NCBI RefSeq assembly: GCF_000331515.1
Contig: NZ_AMZO01000021.1
Coordinates: 244,122-308,121, forward strand
Origin: Photobacterium marinum
GTDB lineage: Bacteria > Pseudomonadota > Gammaproteobacteria > Enterobacterales > Vibrionaceae
Direction of reading: 5' to 3'
Length of the DNA stretch: 64,000 nt
Shown: positions 44,127-51,778 of the stretch, in pieces
How the letters are laid out: every line of letters begins with the position of its first letter
Position numbering within the stretch: the first letter of the stretch is position 1
Program-made: the position numbers and the translations under genes
Notes under the pieces: model-generated
What the model was told of the DNA's origin: nothing
Seen by the model: only the letters and a program-made list of their open reading frames with translations
Database searches by the model: none

Positions 44127-45758
44127 TTAGTCAGCCTTAATATACATATCTTTTGAATACAGTTTGTCTTCGGCGTTATTGGCAGGGAAACCACCAACCT
44201 TAGGGTTAACTAAGCGAGCCTTAACATACTGGTAGATAGGGGCAATTGGCATATCCTTGGCAAGCTGTTGCTCAGCCTTGCTATACAGCTTCTCACGCTC
44301 ACTGTCAGAAGTTGAGCTAAGCGCTTTCGCCATAATGTCGTCGTATGCCTTGCTGGTGTACTTTGGATCGTTGGAGCTGTTATTACTCTGCATCAGAGAC
44401 AGGAAGCTGGACGCCTCATTGTAGTCACCACACCAACCAGCTCGGGTTACGTCGAAGTTACCCTGGCGGCGGTTATCCAGGTACGTTTTCCACTCCTGGT
44501 TTTCCAGGTTCGCTGTAACACCAAGATTCTTCTTCCACATAGAAGCAATGGCTACTGCAATCTTCTTGTGGTTTTCAGAGGTGTTATACAGCAGTGTAAA
44601 CTCCAGCGGATTGCCTCTGTTGAAACCGGCTTCGTCTAACAACTCTTTTGCTTTGGCATTACGCTCTTTCTGAGTCATCTTGCCGTAATCTGGCATCACA
44701 GGATTAAAGTTAGCTGTGATTTCAGGAGTCAGAAAATAACCCGACTTCTGGCCCTGGCCCAACAGAGCTTTCGTAATAATGTCTCGGTCAATCGCATATG
44801 ACAGAGCTTTACGAACACGAACATCATTAAACGGCGCTTTCACATTGTTGAAGCCGTAATAATAAGAACAAAGGTTACCGACAATACTCACGTATTCCGG
44901 ATGTTCCTTCTGCAAACGGCGGAAGTGTTCATTCGGTAGCTCGTTAGTGATATCAATCTCACCGGCCAGGAAGCGATTCATTTCTGCAACCTGGTTTTCA
45001 ATCGGCAAGTAAGTTACCTGGTTGATAACTGTCTTGTCATTGTCCCAGTACATTGGGTTACGTTTCAGAACAATACGCTCATTCACAACCCATTTATCAA
45101 GAACATAAGCTCCGTTACCAACGAAGTGCTCTGGCTTAGTCCAGTCGTTACCATACTTTTCAACAATTTTGCGGTTAACCGGCTTAACTGTTGTATGACC
45201 CATCATCTTCACAAAGTATGGAACTGCAGACTCTAGCTCAATCTTCAGCGTATGATCATCAACAGCAGTTACACCAAGAGTCTCTTTGTCAGCCTTACCT
45301 GCAACGATTACTGCTGCATTCTTCATGGTAGTCATTTCCAGATACCATGAATACGGAGAAGCGGTAGCCGGATCAACAGCACGCTTAAAACTGTACACAA
45401 AGTCCGCAGCGGTCACGGGATCACCGTTCGACCATTTAGCGTCTTTACGAAGATGGAAAGTGAAGGTGCGGTTATCTGTTGTTTCCCAGCTTTCAGCAAC
45501 ACCAGGGATAGTGTTGCCTTTTTCGTCTTGGTTGACTAAGCCTTCAAGAAGATCACGAATGACGTTAGATTCTGGTACACCTTCAGTTTTGTGAGGATCC
45601 AGAGAGGCAACTTCGGTACCGTTACCGCGAACAAGTTCCTGCTTTGCAGCAAGCTTCACGCCAGCCGGTACATCAGCAGCAAGAGATGAAAATGAGGTTG
45701 CTGCAACGGCCATACCAGCGCTCATCAACAGCGCCTGAGTAATTTTGTTTTTATACAT
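44127..45758 (-). CDS. oppA: Periplasmic oligopeptide-binding protein OppA
   Basis: A 543-residue extracytoplasmic solute-binding protein of family 5. A signal peptide (ALLMSAGMAVAATSFSSLAA, residues 9-28) leads to VPAGVKLAAKQELVRGNGTE. The family signature is near residues 100-125 (FTFHLRKDAKWSNGDPVTAADFVYSFKR, of which DAKWSNGDPVTA is the key part). It binds peptides of two to five residues and delivers them to OppBC. It is the first gene of oppABCDF. A long leader with an inverted repeat lies upstream. Confidence 0.95.
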   Translation of the reverse strand: MYKNKITQALLMSAGMAVAATSFSSLAADVPAGVKLAAKQELVRGNGTEVASLDPHKTEGVPESNVIRDLLEGLVNQDEKGNTIPGVAESWETTDNRTFTFHLRKDAKWSNGDPVTAADFVYSFKRAVDPATASPYSWYLEMTTMKNAAVIVAGKADKETLGVTAVDDHTLKIELESAVPYFVKMMGHTTVKPVNRKIVEKYGNDWTKPEHFVGNGAYVLDKWVVNERIVLKRNPMYWDNDKTVINQVTYLPIENQVAEMNRFLAGEIDITNELPNEHFRRLQKEHPEYVSIVGNLCSYYYGFNNVKAPFNDVRVRKALSYAIDRDIITKALLGQGQKSGYFLTPEITANFNPVMPDYGKMTQKERNAKAKELLDEAGFNRGNPLEFTLLYNTSENHKKIAVAIASMWKKNLGVTANLENQEWKTYLDNRRQGNFDVTRAGWCGDYNEASSFLSLMQSNNSSNDPKYTSKAYDDIMAKALSSTSDSEREKLYSKAEQQLAKDMPIAPIYQYVKARLVNPKVGGFPANNAEDKLYSKDMYIKAD

Positions 45759-46163
45759 GCATTAACTCCAATACATAATTCGATACGTCCATGACGTTCT
45801 TCAGCCGGCGCATAAAGTGTCAGCAATCTCTGCATCATTAATCCTAAACAACACAAAGCAAACCGAAGAATTGGTCAAAACATTATCAGGCATTGAAGCA
45901 ATTTACCACAAATCGATTACAAAAAATGACAATATGCTTAATATTACCCTTAATACCAAAACAAACAACCATATGTCCGATTTATGACAGCTCAATCTGT
46001 CATAAAAGCTACCACATGAAGCAACTTCCGCCAAAAAAGCCATGAAAACGAATAAAATAAACAAAAAATCGTGATTTTGAGCATTTTATTAGAACAAAAG
46101 TTTACCAATATGCAACACACCGCCAAAGAATAGACAACATGATTCATAATGGAAGATTTGGCA
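45759..46163. other. Upstream region of oppABCDF
   Basis: About 400 bp of AT-rich DNA with no gene. It must carry the opp promoter and leader. A 10-bp perfect inverted repeat lies at 45981-46006. In enterics this region is a target of sRNAs such as GcvB, but I cannot assign a site here. Confidence 0.4.
45981..46006. repeat. Inverted repeat upstream of oppA
   Basis: TTTATGACAG and CTGTCATAAA form a 10-bp perfect inverted repeat with a 6-base spacer (CTCAAT), about 225 bp before the oppA start. It could be an operator for a dimeric regulator or an RNA hairpin. It has no T-run, so it is a poor terminator. Confidence 0.55.
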
Positions 46164-46191
46164 CAAAAAAAGCGCCCACAACTGGGCGCTT
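46164..46191 (-). terminator. Terminator of the 58-codon gene
   Basis: A 9-bp perfect stem (46170-46178 with 46183-46191), 4-nt loop, followed on the minus strand by TTTTTTT. It lies 27 bp after the stop of the small gene at 46218. Confidence 0.88.
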
Positions 46192-46217
46192 CGAAGAAAT
46201 CCTGTCATTAATGATAA

Positions 46218-46394
46218 TTACTTATTTTCATCATCAATCTTAAATTCTGGCGAACTATTACCCATAGGTTGTTGTTTTTTCTCAACTAATTGATCATCAC
46301 CATGAGGATTGATCACTTCATCAAATAAGCCATCATGATTGATTTCACCCATCATCTGCTTGATTCTTTTATTTGATACACGCTTGTGTTTCAT
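46218..46394 (-). CDS. Small conserved-looking hypothetical protein (58 aa)
   Basis: A 58-codon gene reading MKHKRVSNKRIKQMMGEIN at its start and EFKIDDENK at its end. It begins with a basic helix-like half and ends acidic and Lys/Gln-rich. It has no signal peptide or membrane segment. A strong GGAGGG ribosome site lies five bases before the ATG at 46394, and a strong intrinsic terminator follows the stop. These bracketing signals make it a real gene. Family and function are unknown to me. It is upstream of, and in the same direction as, oppA. Confidence 0.75.
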   Translation of the reverse strand: MKHKRVSNKRIKQMMGEINHDGLFDEVINPHGDDQLVEKKQQPMGNSSPEFKIDDENK

Positions 46395-46786
46395 GGAACC
46401 CTCCGCTGTTAACCTAGGTCATTTCAGCTTCATCATGCTTACAACAGAGACAAATCATTGAACAATCTGTCATTAAAGCAACTGATGAATAAATATCCTG
46501 AATTGAAACATCTACCCGAATTTTCAGGTCAGGTTTTAAATATGGCACATAAGCTAAAGAACCGCCTGTCGCTCACAATTTAATAACGAAAGCGAATAAA
46601 AAAAACGCTTATAGATTAACTTTTCACATAAACATTTGATGCCAGATTTCAAGTATCTATAACAAAGCAATAACGCTACTATTTGCAGTATCGAACAGTC
46701 GCCTGATTGAAGTAAAAAAAGGTTCAAACCATTTGGGGGGCTGAACGATATTCCGTTCCCGTTCCGTTGCATCTTGAGAGTTGAAA
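46395..46786. other. Intergenic region between two small genes
   Basis: 392 bp between divergent small genes. A minus-strand frame of 100 codons (46554-46856) crosses it but overlaps the 34-codon gene antisense, has no ribosome site and low-complexity content. I accept no gene here. Both small genes must have promoters in this stretch; none is clear. Confidence 0.4.
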
Positions 46787-46891
46787 ATGAGACCAGCAGG
46801 TTGTTTTCCCCCACCAAGTCCTTCCCGTGTTCGCCACGGTTACGTGCCTCCGGCACACAAAGCCAAAGGTGAACATAAAGGTACCAAGTAG
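46787..46891 (+). CDS. Candidate 34-codon proline/lysine-rich small protein
   Basis: The frame reads MRPAGCFPPPSPSRVRHGY then VPPAHKAKGEHKGTK and a TAG stop. It is proline-rich at first and lysine/glycine-rich at the end, with net positive charge. TTGAGAG precedes the ATG at fitting distance. A 9-bp perfect hairpin (46876-46884 with 46898-46906) holds the stop codon in its loop, and an intrinsic terminator follows at 46917. The bracketing by a ribosome site and terminator supports a real transcript and probably a real protein. I do not recognise the family. A structured RNA with an incidental frame is the alternative. Confidence 0.55.
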   Translation: MRPAGCFPPPSPSRVRHGYVPPAHKAKGEHKGTK

Positions 46892-46906
46892 TTTTTCGTA
46901 CCTTTA
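46876..46906 (+). promoter_or_regulatory. Hairpin enclosing the stop codon of the 34-codon gene
   Basis: TAAAGGTAC and GTACCTTTA pair perfectly around a 13-base loop that contains TAG. The left arm lies in the last codons. It resembles the mRNA hairpins near the end of arfA, where cleavage produces a non-stop message, but that link is only an analogy. Confidence 0.6.
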
Positions 46907-46916
46907 ATGCTTCTCA

Positions 46917-46942
46917 TAGCCCCTCCGGCAGGGGCTATTTTT
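46917..46942 (+). terminator. Terminator of the 34-codon gene
   Basis: An 8-bp perfect stem (46917-46924 with 46930-46937) followed by TTTTTAT. Confidence 0.85.
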
Positions 46943-46984
46943 ATATCTGAAGTACTTCAACACTATTTGCTTAATCAGCAATAA

Positions 46985-47010
46985 GAAAGGCAGCCAACTG
47001 GCTGCCTTTC
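46985..47010 (-). terminator. Terminator of the ParB-like gene
   Basis: An 11-bp perfect stem (46985-46995 with 47000-47010) with a 4-nt loop. The flanks are T-rich on the plus strand and less so on the minus strand; it may serve both. Confidence 0.7.
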
Positions 47011-47062
47011 TTTATGACTTTGATTCTGTAGCTCAATACTCTTTCTCTGGCACCAAAATGAA

Positions 47063-47599
47063 TTAATGCAGTGGAATTTTCACCAGCCAGATATCATGTT
47101 GCTCTTTCAGGTAACCGCCCTGCTCAGCAAGATTCTTGAAATAACCAAGGCGATGATGTCCTTCCAGCAAGTTAAACGGTGCTTGTAATACCCTGCCATT
47201 AGTCGCGTGAAGATCGCGCTCATAGTGCAGAACGATAGGTGCTACTGGCCAGGTACCGTTTGTCTGCATGTTCTGCACCAACCAGCTACGCTGGAAGATC
47301 GTGTTATTCATGCGCCGTGCAAACAAATTAACAACATCATCATGCGGAGTTTTAATCTTGCTGATGATATCTTCTGTGCCCCAGCTCTGCTTAGTAAAAG
47401 TCATTGCCTGAAAATCCAGCCACCCCCAATTACTCAATACTCCTTTCCAGTGGCGATAAACCCACTCTTTCAATACTTCCTCGGGAAAATGCGGCAACAT
47501 TTCCTGTGCCTTCGCACGCCACTGTTCCCAGGGCTCACAATTTCTACCACCAAAGCCGTCTGGTGCAATTTCGTAGAGTAACCGATCGCTTCTGATCAT
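47063..47599 (-). CDS. Hypothetical protein with ParB-like motif
   Basis: A 178-residue soluble protein I cannot name. The C-terminal part reads APFNLLEGHHRLGYFKNLAEQG; the EGHHRLGYF segment recalls the GxHR motif of ParB/sulfiredoxin-like domains, where it binds nucleotide. The N-terminal part is Trp-rich (CEPWEQWRAK, EWVYRHWKGVLSNWGW). The ATG at 47599 has GAGGAG eight bases upstream; a frame extension to 47635 has none. It is a lone gene with its own terminator. The ParB link is weak. Confidence 0.7.
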   Translation of the reverse strand: MIRSDRLLYEIAPDGFGGRNCEPWEQWRAKAQEMLPHFPEEVLKEWVYRHWKGVLSNWGWLDFQAMTFTKQSWGTEDIISKIKTPHDDVVNLFARRMNNTIFQRSWLVQNMQTNGTWPVAPIVLHYERDLHATNGRVLQAPFNLLEGHHRLGYFKNLAEQGGYLKEQHDIWLVKIPLH

Positions 47600-47944
47600 A
47601 ATCCCACTCCTCTCACCGAATAACGCCAAACTCAATAACCATTCACTTGCAGCGGCTATTTATGCTTACAACTTAAACCTAACACAGAGACTAATGAAAA
47701 AACACCCGAATATTAGAGAAAGATTATTCACTGCTTTTTTAATGAACCAGTTGGGCAGAAAAAACACACCCAATAAATAAGGGCTAAAGATGTTAACAAC
47801 TTGTTTTGAGAGTTTCGCAACAAATAAATATTCGAATAGACAAGAGAAGTCCGAATGCCAAGATATGCATTCAAAGCTAAAATCGAGGGTTCGAAGTCAA
47901 GAGGTGGGGATTATAAGCCTGAAAGAAAATAGTAAACCAAGAAT
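47600..47944. other. Intergenic region without accepted gene
   Basis: 345 bp between two minus-strand units. A 25-codon plus-strand frame (ATG at 47854, MPRYAFKAKIEGSKSRGG then DYKPERK) has AAGAGAAG in front, but no terminator on that strand and no known relative. It is too weak to call. Promoter of the gene at 47599 must lie at its left end. Confidence 0.35.
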
Positions 47945-47976
47945 AAAAACGGGTAGAGACTTCACATCTCTACCCG
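47942..47976 (-). terminator. moa operon terminator
   Basis: A 10-bp perfect stem (47950-47959 with 47967-47976) followed on the minus strand by TTTTTATTC. It lies about 55 bp after moaE. Confidence 0.88.
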
Positions 47977-48030
47977 ATTGATCGTTCATCGAGAGGTATC
48001 AGCACCAACCCGAATGATGTCAGTGTCAAT

Positions 48031-48477
48031 TTACTTCCAACGATCAGCTGCAGTCGTATCTGTTTCTCGCGCATCAACCCAGCGTGATTCCTCAGGCGTC
48101 TGCTCTTTTTTCCAGAAAGGGGCTTGGGTTTTCAGGTAATCCATAATGAACTCACAAGCCTCAAATGCAGCACCGCGGTGTGCACTGGTAACACCGACGA
48201 ATACAATCTGATCGCCAAGTTCTAAATCACCAACACGGTGAATAACACGGGTTTTCAGCAACGGCCAGCGCTCACGAGCTTGTTCAACAATCTCTGCCAG
48301 AGATTTTTCAGTCATCCCCGGATAATGTTCCAGTGACAAACCTGTCACGGAGTCACCCTGATTGAAGTCACGTACTTTGCCAATGAAAGTCACAACTGCA
48401 CCGGCATCAGTGCCTTCAGCCAGCTTTGCGTATTCATCAGCAACAGAAAAATCTTCAAACTGAACTGAAATCATCAT
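48031..48477 (-). CDS. moaE: Molybdopterin synthase catalytic subunit MoaE
   Basis: A 148-residue subunit that, with thiocarboxylated MoaD, inserts two sulfurs into precursor Z to make molybdopterin. It has the VTFIGKVRD opening, LEHYPGMTEKSL, HRVGDLELGDQIVFVGV and the catalytic lysine region HRGAAFEACEFIMDYLKT then PFWKKE. Its ATG overlaps the moaD stop (TGATG). It is the last gene of the operon. Confidence 0.96.
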   Translation of the reverse strand: MMISVQFEDFSVADEYAKLAEGTDAGAVVTFIGKVRDFNQGDSVTGLSLEHYPGMTEKSLAEIVEQARERWPLLKTRVIHRVGDLELGDQIVFVGVTSAHRGAAFEACEFIMDYLKTQAPFWKKEQTPEESRWVDARETDTTAADRWK

Positions 48478-48722
48478 CAGCCTCCAGTTACCGGTGGGAA
48501 GAAGGCAACTTCGTCGCCATCTTTGATACTGCTATCCAGCGAAGAAATAGTCTGGTTAATTGCCACCAGCAATTTGCCCTGCTCCATAGCCAGTTGCCAT
48601 TTATCGCCACGTTCACTCAGATGAGCACGAAGCGCTTCTGCAGTATCAAATTCAGCACTGACTTCAAGGCGGTCAACACCCACCAGCTCTTTTACCTGTG
48701 CAAAGAAAAGTACGTTAATCAT
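48477..48722 (-). CDS. moaD: Molybdopterin synthase sulfur carrier subunit MoaD
   Basis: An 81-residue ubiquitin-like protein ending in the required Gly-Gly (FFPPVTGG), the site of adenylation by MoeB and thiocarboxylation. The N-terminus [17 protein letters not shown] is typical. It overlaps moaC by four bases (ATGA) and moaE by one base, so translation of all three is coupled. Confidence 0.95.
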   Translation of the reverse strand: MINVLFFAQVKELVGVDRLEVSAEFDTAEALRAHLSERGDKWQLAMEQGKLLVAINQTISSLDSSIKDGDEVAFFPPVTGG

Positions 48723-49198
48723 GCTTCCACCTTAAAATGACCTGATTTACCGCCCGTTTTCTCAAGCAAACGAACAGGACCAATCACCATATCTTTCTGA
48801 ACAGCCTTACACATATCATAAATGGTGAGTGCAGCAACAGATGCTGCAGTCAATGCTTCCATCTCTACGCCTGTTTTACCAGCCAGCTTACAGCAGGATT
48901 CAATGCGTACCTTACTTTCAGCTTCAATCGCTTCCAGCTGAACTTCCACCTTAGATAGCAGCAGTGGATGACATAGCGGGATAAGATCCCAGGTTTTTTT
49001 CGCCGCCTGAATACCAGCAATACGAGCCGTAGCAAAAACATCACCCTTGTGGTGCTGACCAGACAAGATCAGAGCCAAGGTTTCCGGTGCCATATGAACA
49101 AAGGCTTCTGCACGAGCTTCACGAACTGTTTCCGCCTTGGCAGAAACATCAACCATGTTCGCTTCACCTGAAGCATTGATATGTGTGAATTGATTCAT
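48719..49198 (-). CDS. moaC: Cyclic pyranopterin monophosphate synthase MoaC
   Basis: A 159-residue enzyme that with MoaA turns GTP into cyclic pyranopterin monophosphate. Recognised from [47 protein letters not shown] and [20 protein letters not shown]. The frame extends to 49291, but homologues start at MNQFTHI, and AGGA lies before that ATG at 49198. The preceding gene is moaA; moaB, which stands between them in E. coli and V. cholerae, is missing here. Confidence 0.96.
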   Translation of the reverse strand: MNQFTHINASGEANMVDVSAKAETVREARAEAFVHMAPETLALILSGQHHKGDVFATARIAGIQAAKKTWDLIPLCHPLLLSKVEVQLEAIEAESKVRIESCCKLAGKTGVEMEALTAASVAALTIYDMCKAVQKDMVIGPVRLLEKTGGKSGHFKVEA

Positions 49199-49284
49199 TG
49201 TATTATTTCCTGAGGTGAGGCATGGAATTAAACAAACGCCGGCCTGCTTCCTCAACTCCCAAAACTTGAATTTGAATGTGAGTA

Positions 49285-49318
49285 ACCGCATAGAGCGACT
49301 TAAAATGCTCTATGCGGT
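49285..49318 (-). repeat. Inverted repeat between moaA and moaC
   Basis: A 12-bp perfect inverted repeat (49285-49296 with 49307-49318) with a 10-base loop, beginning seven bases after the moaA stop. No T-run follows, so it is more likely an mRNA stabiliser or partial terminator than a full stop. It occupies the place where moaB is expected. Confidence 0.7.
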
Positions 49319-49324
49319 AATGTT

Positions 49325-50314
49325 CTATCCGCCGATTGAAGCGAGGTGAGGTGTCATACCCGTTTCACCGGCATCAAGGAAGTGGCTTACTGCCTTTTCC
49401 TGCAAACCGTTTTGGATACGATCAATAAGTGCAGAACGCTGCCCGTCTGATTCCAGCAAGTCACGCAGATCCACCCCATGCTCGCCGAACAAGCAAAGAT
49501 GCAACTTACCTTTCGCCGAAACACGCAGGCGATTGCAACTTTGGCAGAAGTTCTTTTCATAAGGCATGATCAAGCCAATCTCACCCTGATAATCCGGGTG
49601 ACAAAATACCTGTGCTGGGCCGTCGTTCTTGTGTCTCACTTTTAGCACCCAACCATTAGCGATCAGGTAATTGCGAATGCTTACACCGGAAACATGATGA
49701 CGGTTAAATAGCTCGTCCATTTCACCGGTCTGCATCAACTCAATGAAACGCAACTGGATTGGTCGGGACTTAATCCAATTAAGAAACTTTGGCAGTTCCT
49801 GCGAGTTGAGGTCCTTGAGCAATACCGTATTGATTTTGACCTGCTCAAAACCGGCATCGAAAGCAGCATCAATACCAGACATCACCTGGTGGAACATATT
49901 CTCACCGGTGATTTGGTAAAACATCTTAGGATCAAGGCTATCGACACTGACATTGATATTGGTAAGGCCGGCATCACGCCATTCTTGGGCATGTTTAGCC
50001 ATGCGATAACCGTTGGTAGTCATCGCGACCTTGTTAATACCAGGCTGGGACGCCACGGTGTGGATAATGTCTGTAAAATCACGGCGCAGACTCGGCTCAC
50101 CACCGGTAATACGCACCTTGGTTGTACCGCACTCAGCAAAAGCCGCGGTTACGCGCTTAATTTCTTCCAGTGAAAGAAAAGAAGGTTTTTGCTTTTCCGC
50201 AGGCTTATAGCCATCCGGCAAGCAGTAGGTACACTTGAAGTTACAAACATCTGTAACTGAAAGTCGCAAGTAATAAAACTTGCGATGGAAACTATCTTCA
50301 AATTGGTTCGCCAC
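49325..50314 (-). CDS. moaA: GTP 3',8-cyclase MoaA
   Basis: A 329-residue radical SAM enzyme, first step of molybdenum cofactor synthesis. The SAM cluster is CNFKCTYC near the N-terminus. The second cluster uses [18 protein letters not shown] near the C-terminus, and the protein ends in the essential Gly-Gly. The start is a GTG at 50314 ([17 protein letters not shown]), matching E. coli MoaA. AAAGGTG upstream is both ribosome site and the last conserved piece of the Moco riboswitch. Open frame to 50371 is riboswitch sequence. Confidence 0.96.
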   Translation of the reverse strand: MANQFEDSFHRKFYYLRLSVTDVCNFKCTYCLPDGYKPAEKQKPSFLSLEEIKRVTAAFAECGTTKVRITGGEPSLRRDFTDIIHTVASQPGINKVAMTTNGYRMAKHAQEWRDAGLTNINVSVDSLDPKMFYQITGENMFHQVMSGIDAAFDAGFEQVKINTVLLKDLNSQELPKFLNWIKSRPIQLRFIELMQTGEMDELFNRHHVSGVSIRNYLIANGWVLKVRHKNDGPAQVFCHPDYQGEIGLIMPYEKNFCQSCNRLRVSAKGKLHLCLFGEHGVDLRDLLESDGQRSALIDRIQNGLQEKAVSHFLDAGETGMTPHLASIGG

Positions 50315-50455
50315 GGGACACCTTTCCAAACACGGGAGGCCGATGCATTTCTTTACCGACCCTGGTGACAATAGTCACTGGCTTAACACACCTATTGTCA
50401 TCCCGATGTTCTGGGCTGCAACTTAGTGAGCAAAGCTCGGAGCTATGGCTGCTAT
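50315..50455 (-). ncRNA. Moco (molybdenum cofactor) riboswitch upstream of moaA
   Basis: The minus-strand leader ends in GGCCTCCCG then GGAAAGGTG directly before the moaA start, the same conserved 3' core as the E. coli moaA Moco RNA motif. Upstream a perfect 9-bp helix (50366-50374 with 50392-50400) forms one arm, and CTCCGAGC with GCTC lies at the 5' side. The ribosome site is part of the structure, so cofactor binding would block translation. Exact 5' end is approximate. Confidence 0.75.
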
Positions 50456-50631
50456 GTATAAGCATTTTTTAAGCGAATACATAACGGCTTACTGGTTATA
50501 AAATATCAGAGAAATTGGCTTATTGACAATTCTCTGAAAAAAAACGTGGCGCATTCTACCTTTTGGGATAATTCAGGACAATACTACTAATGAGAATATT
50601 GCAAAAAATTACCATTAAGTGTGGGGGTATT

Positions 50632-50859
50632 ATGTCCAATATTATCGAATCTGCAACAATTGATGATATTGCGCTCTATTTGCAGCGTGAAGAAGGACTG
50701 GATGCCAGGTGCGCCCGCGAAGAGGCCAAAAAGGTTATTAGCGGCTTCAGGGACATGATGGATAAAGGACTCATCAAAGGATGGTACTTTGATGAACAGA
50801 GTCACCTTGAGTTGCTACCAAGCGATAGCGCATTAAAAATCATTGCAAATCAGAAATAA
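50632..50859 (+). CDS. Small hypothetical protein (75 aa)
   Basis: A 75-residue acidic, helical protein. It starts MSNIIESATIDDIALYLQRE and ends ALKIIANQK, with an EEAKKVISGFRDMMDKGLIKGWYFDE core. The ATG at 50632 follows GTGGGGG; a frame extension of 14 codons exists. No signal or membrane segment. It is divergent from moaA and in the same direction as the LON-domain gene 168 bp later. I do not recognise the family. Confidence 0.6.
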   Translation: MSNIIESATIDDIALYLQREEGLDARCAREEAKKVISGFRDMMDKGLIKGWYFDEQSHLELLPSDSALKIIANQK

Positions 50860-51027
50860 TTGCAAAATAGATGTGCAAAATGCATTTCCGTTTGCATTAT
50901 GCAAAAACCTGTTCAATAAACCATCAGCTTTACTGTATTTATCAAAATACAGAGGAGTAAGTAAAGTCGGCACCACATTTGCAATGTCTGTATTACCAGA
51001 CACAATTAACGACAGTTGGAGCCGATT

Positions 51028-51603
51028 ATGAAACAGTCTATACCGTTACTATTTCAACATCGCCATATATTGCCTGGTGGACGAATGCCACTCCGTGTTG
51101 CCCCCGGAAAACAGATGGAAGTGTTCAAAAATGCCCTGTCATCAACCGACGGTTTTGGTATTTGTATGTATGACGAAGCCGAGAAGGAAAGTCATGTTTT
51201 CCACATCGGTACCCGAGTTACGATTGAAGATTTCGATACATCAGCTCAGGATGGTTCACTGATTGTCACCGTTTATGGCCATGAGAACTTCCGCATTCAC
51301 ACTTTGCATGAGAACACAGAAGGGTTTCTTTTTGCAGAATATGAGAGTATTCCACTCTGGCCTGAAGTTGAAATCAAAATGGATCAGCAAGAGCTGGCAG
51401 ACAAACTAAAACAAATGTTCAACAAACATCCGGAGCTGAACGAACTGAATCAACAAAAGCAGTTCAACAATCTGAGCTGGCTCTGTCAGCGCTGGCTGGA
51501 GATTTTGCCTGTTCCGGCTTGTGATAAGCAGGCACTCATCAACACGACGAGCTGCCAGAATACTTACGACTACCTAATGAGTATCATGCAAGAAACTCAT
51601 TAA
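51028..51603 (+). CDS. LON peptidase substrate-binding-domain protein
   Basis: A 191-residue protein that is only the N-terminal substrate-binding (PUA-like) domain of Lon protease, with no AAA+ or protease part. Typical are SIPLLFQHRHILPGGRMPLRV, FGICMYDE, GTRVTIEDFDT, LIVTVYGHENFRI and a C-terminal helical LSWLCQRWLEILP segment. Stand-alone LON-domain proteins are common in Vibrionaceae; role unknown, perhaps as an adaptor. ATG at 51028 follows TGGAG. Confidence 0.82.
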   Translation: MKQSIPLLFQHRHILPGGRMPLRVAPGKQMEVFKNALSSTDGFGICMYDEAEKESHVFHIGTRVTIEDFDTSAQDGSLIVTVYGHENFRIHTLHENTEGFLFAEYESIPLWPEVEIKMDQQELADKLKQMFNKHPELNELNQQKQFNNLSWLCQRWLEILPVPACDKQALINTTSCQNTYDYLMSIMQETH

Positions 51604-51629
51604 TGTTTTAGAGCCAAACACTGTCGTTC

Positions 51630-51658
51630 ACCTTTCGGCTTTCCCCGGAAGGTTTTTT
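51630..51658 (+). terminator. Terminator of LON-domain gene
   Basis: A 9-bp stem with one G-T pair (51630-51638 with 51645-51653) followed by TTTTT. Confidence 0.85.
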
Positions 51659-51778
51659 CTTTCAACCTCATAATAAAGAAGACCCATATCAACTCTTTCT
51701 TTCCCTTGGTTTGTAATCAGCCAAATGATCTGGGTAAACTTAGCGCTATCTTTTAATTAAACAGCTTTCAAAACGGCT

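Noticed and set aside
46554..46856. 100-codon minus-strand frame in the region between the two small genes
   Set aside because: No Shine-Dalgarno, mixed hydrophobic content without a domain, and it overlaps the better supported 34-codon gene.
47854..47931. 25-codon frame MPRYAFKAKIEGSKSRGG...
   Set aside because: A purine-rich site precedes it, but no terminator on that strand and no known relative. Too short to claim.
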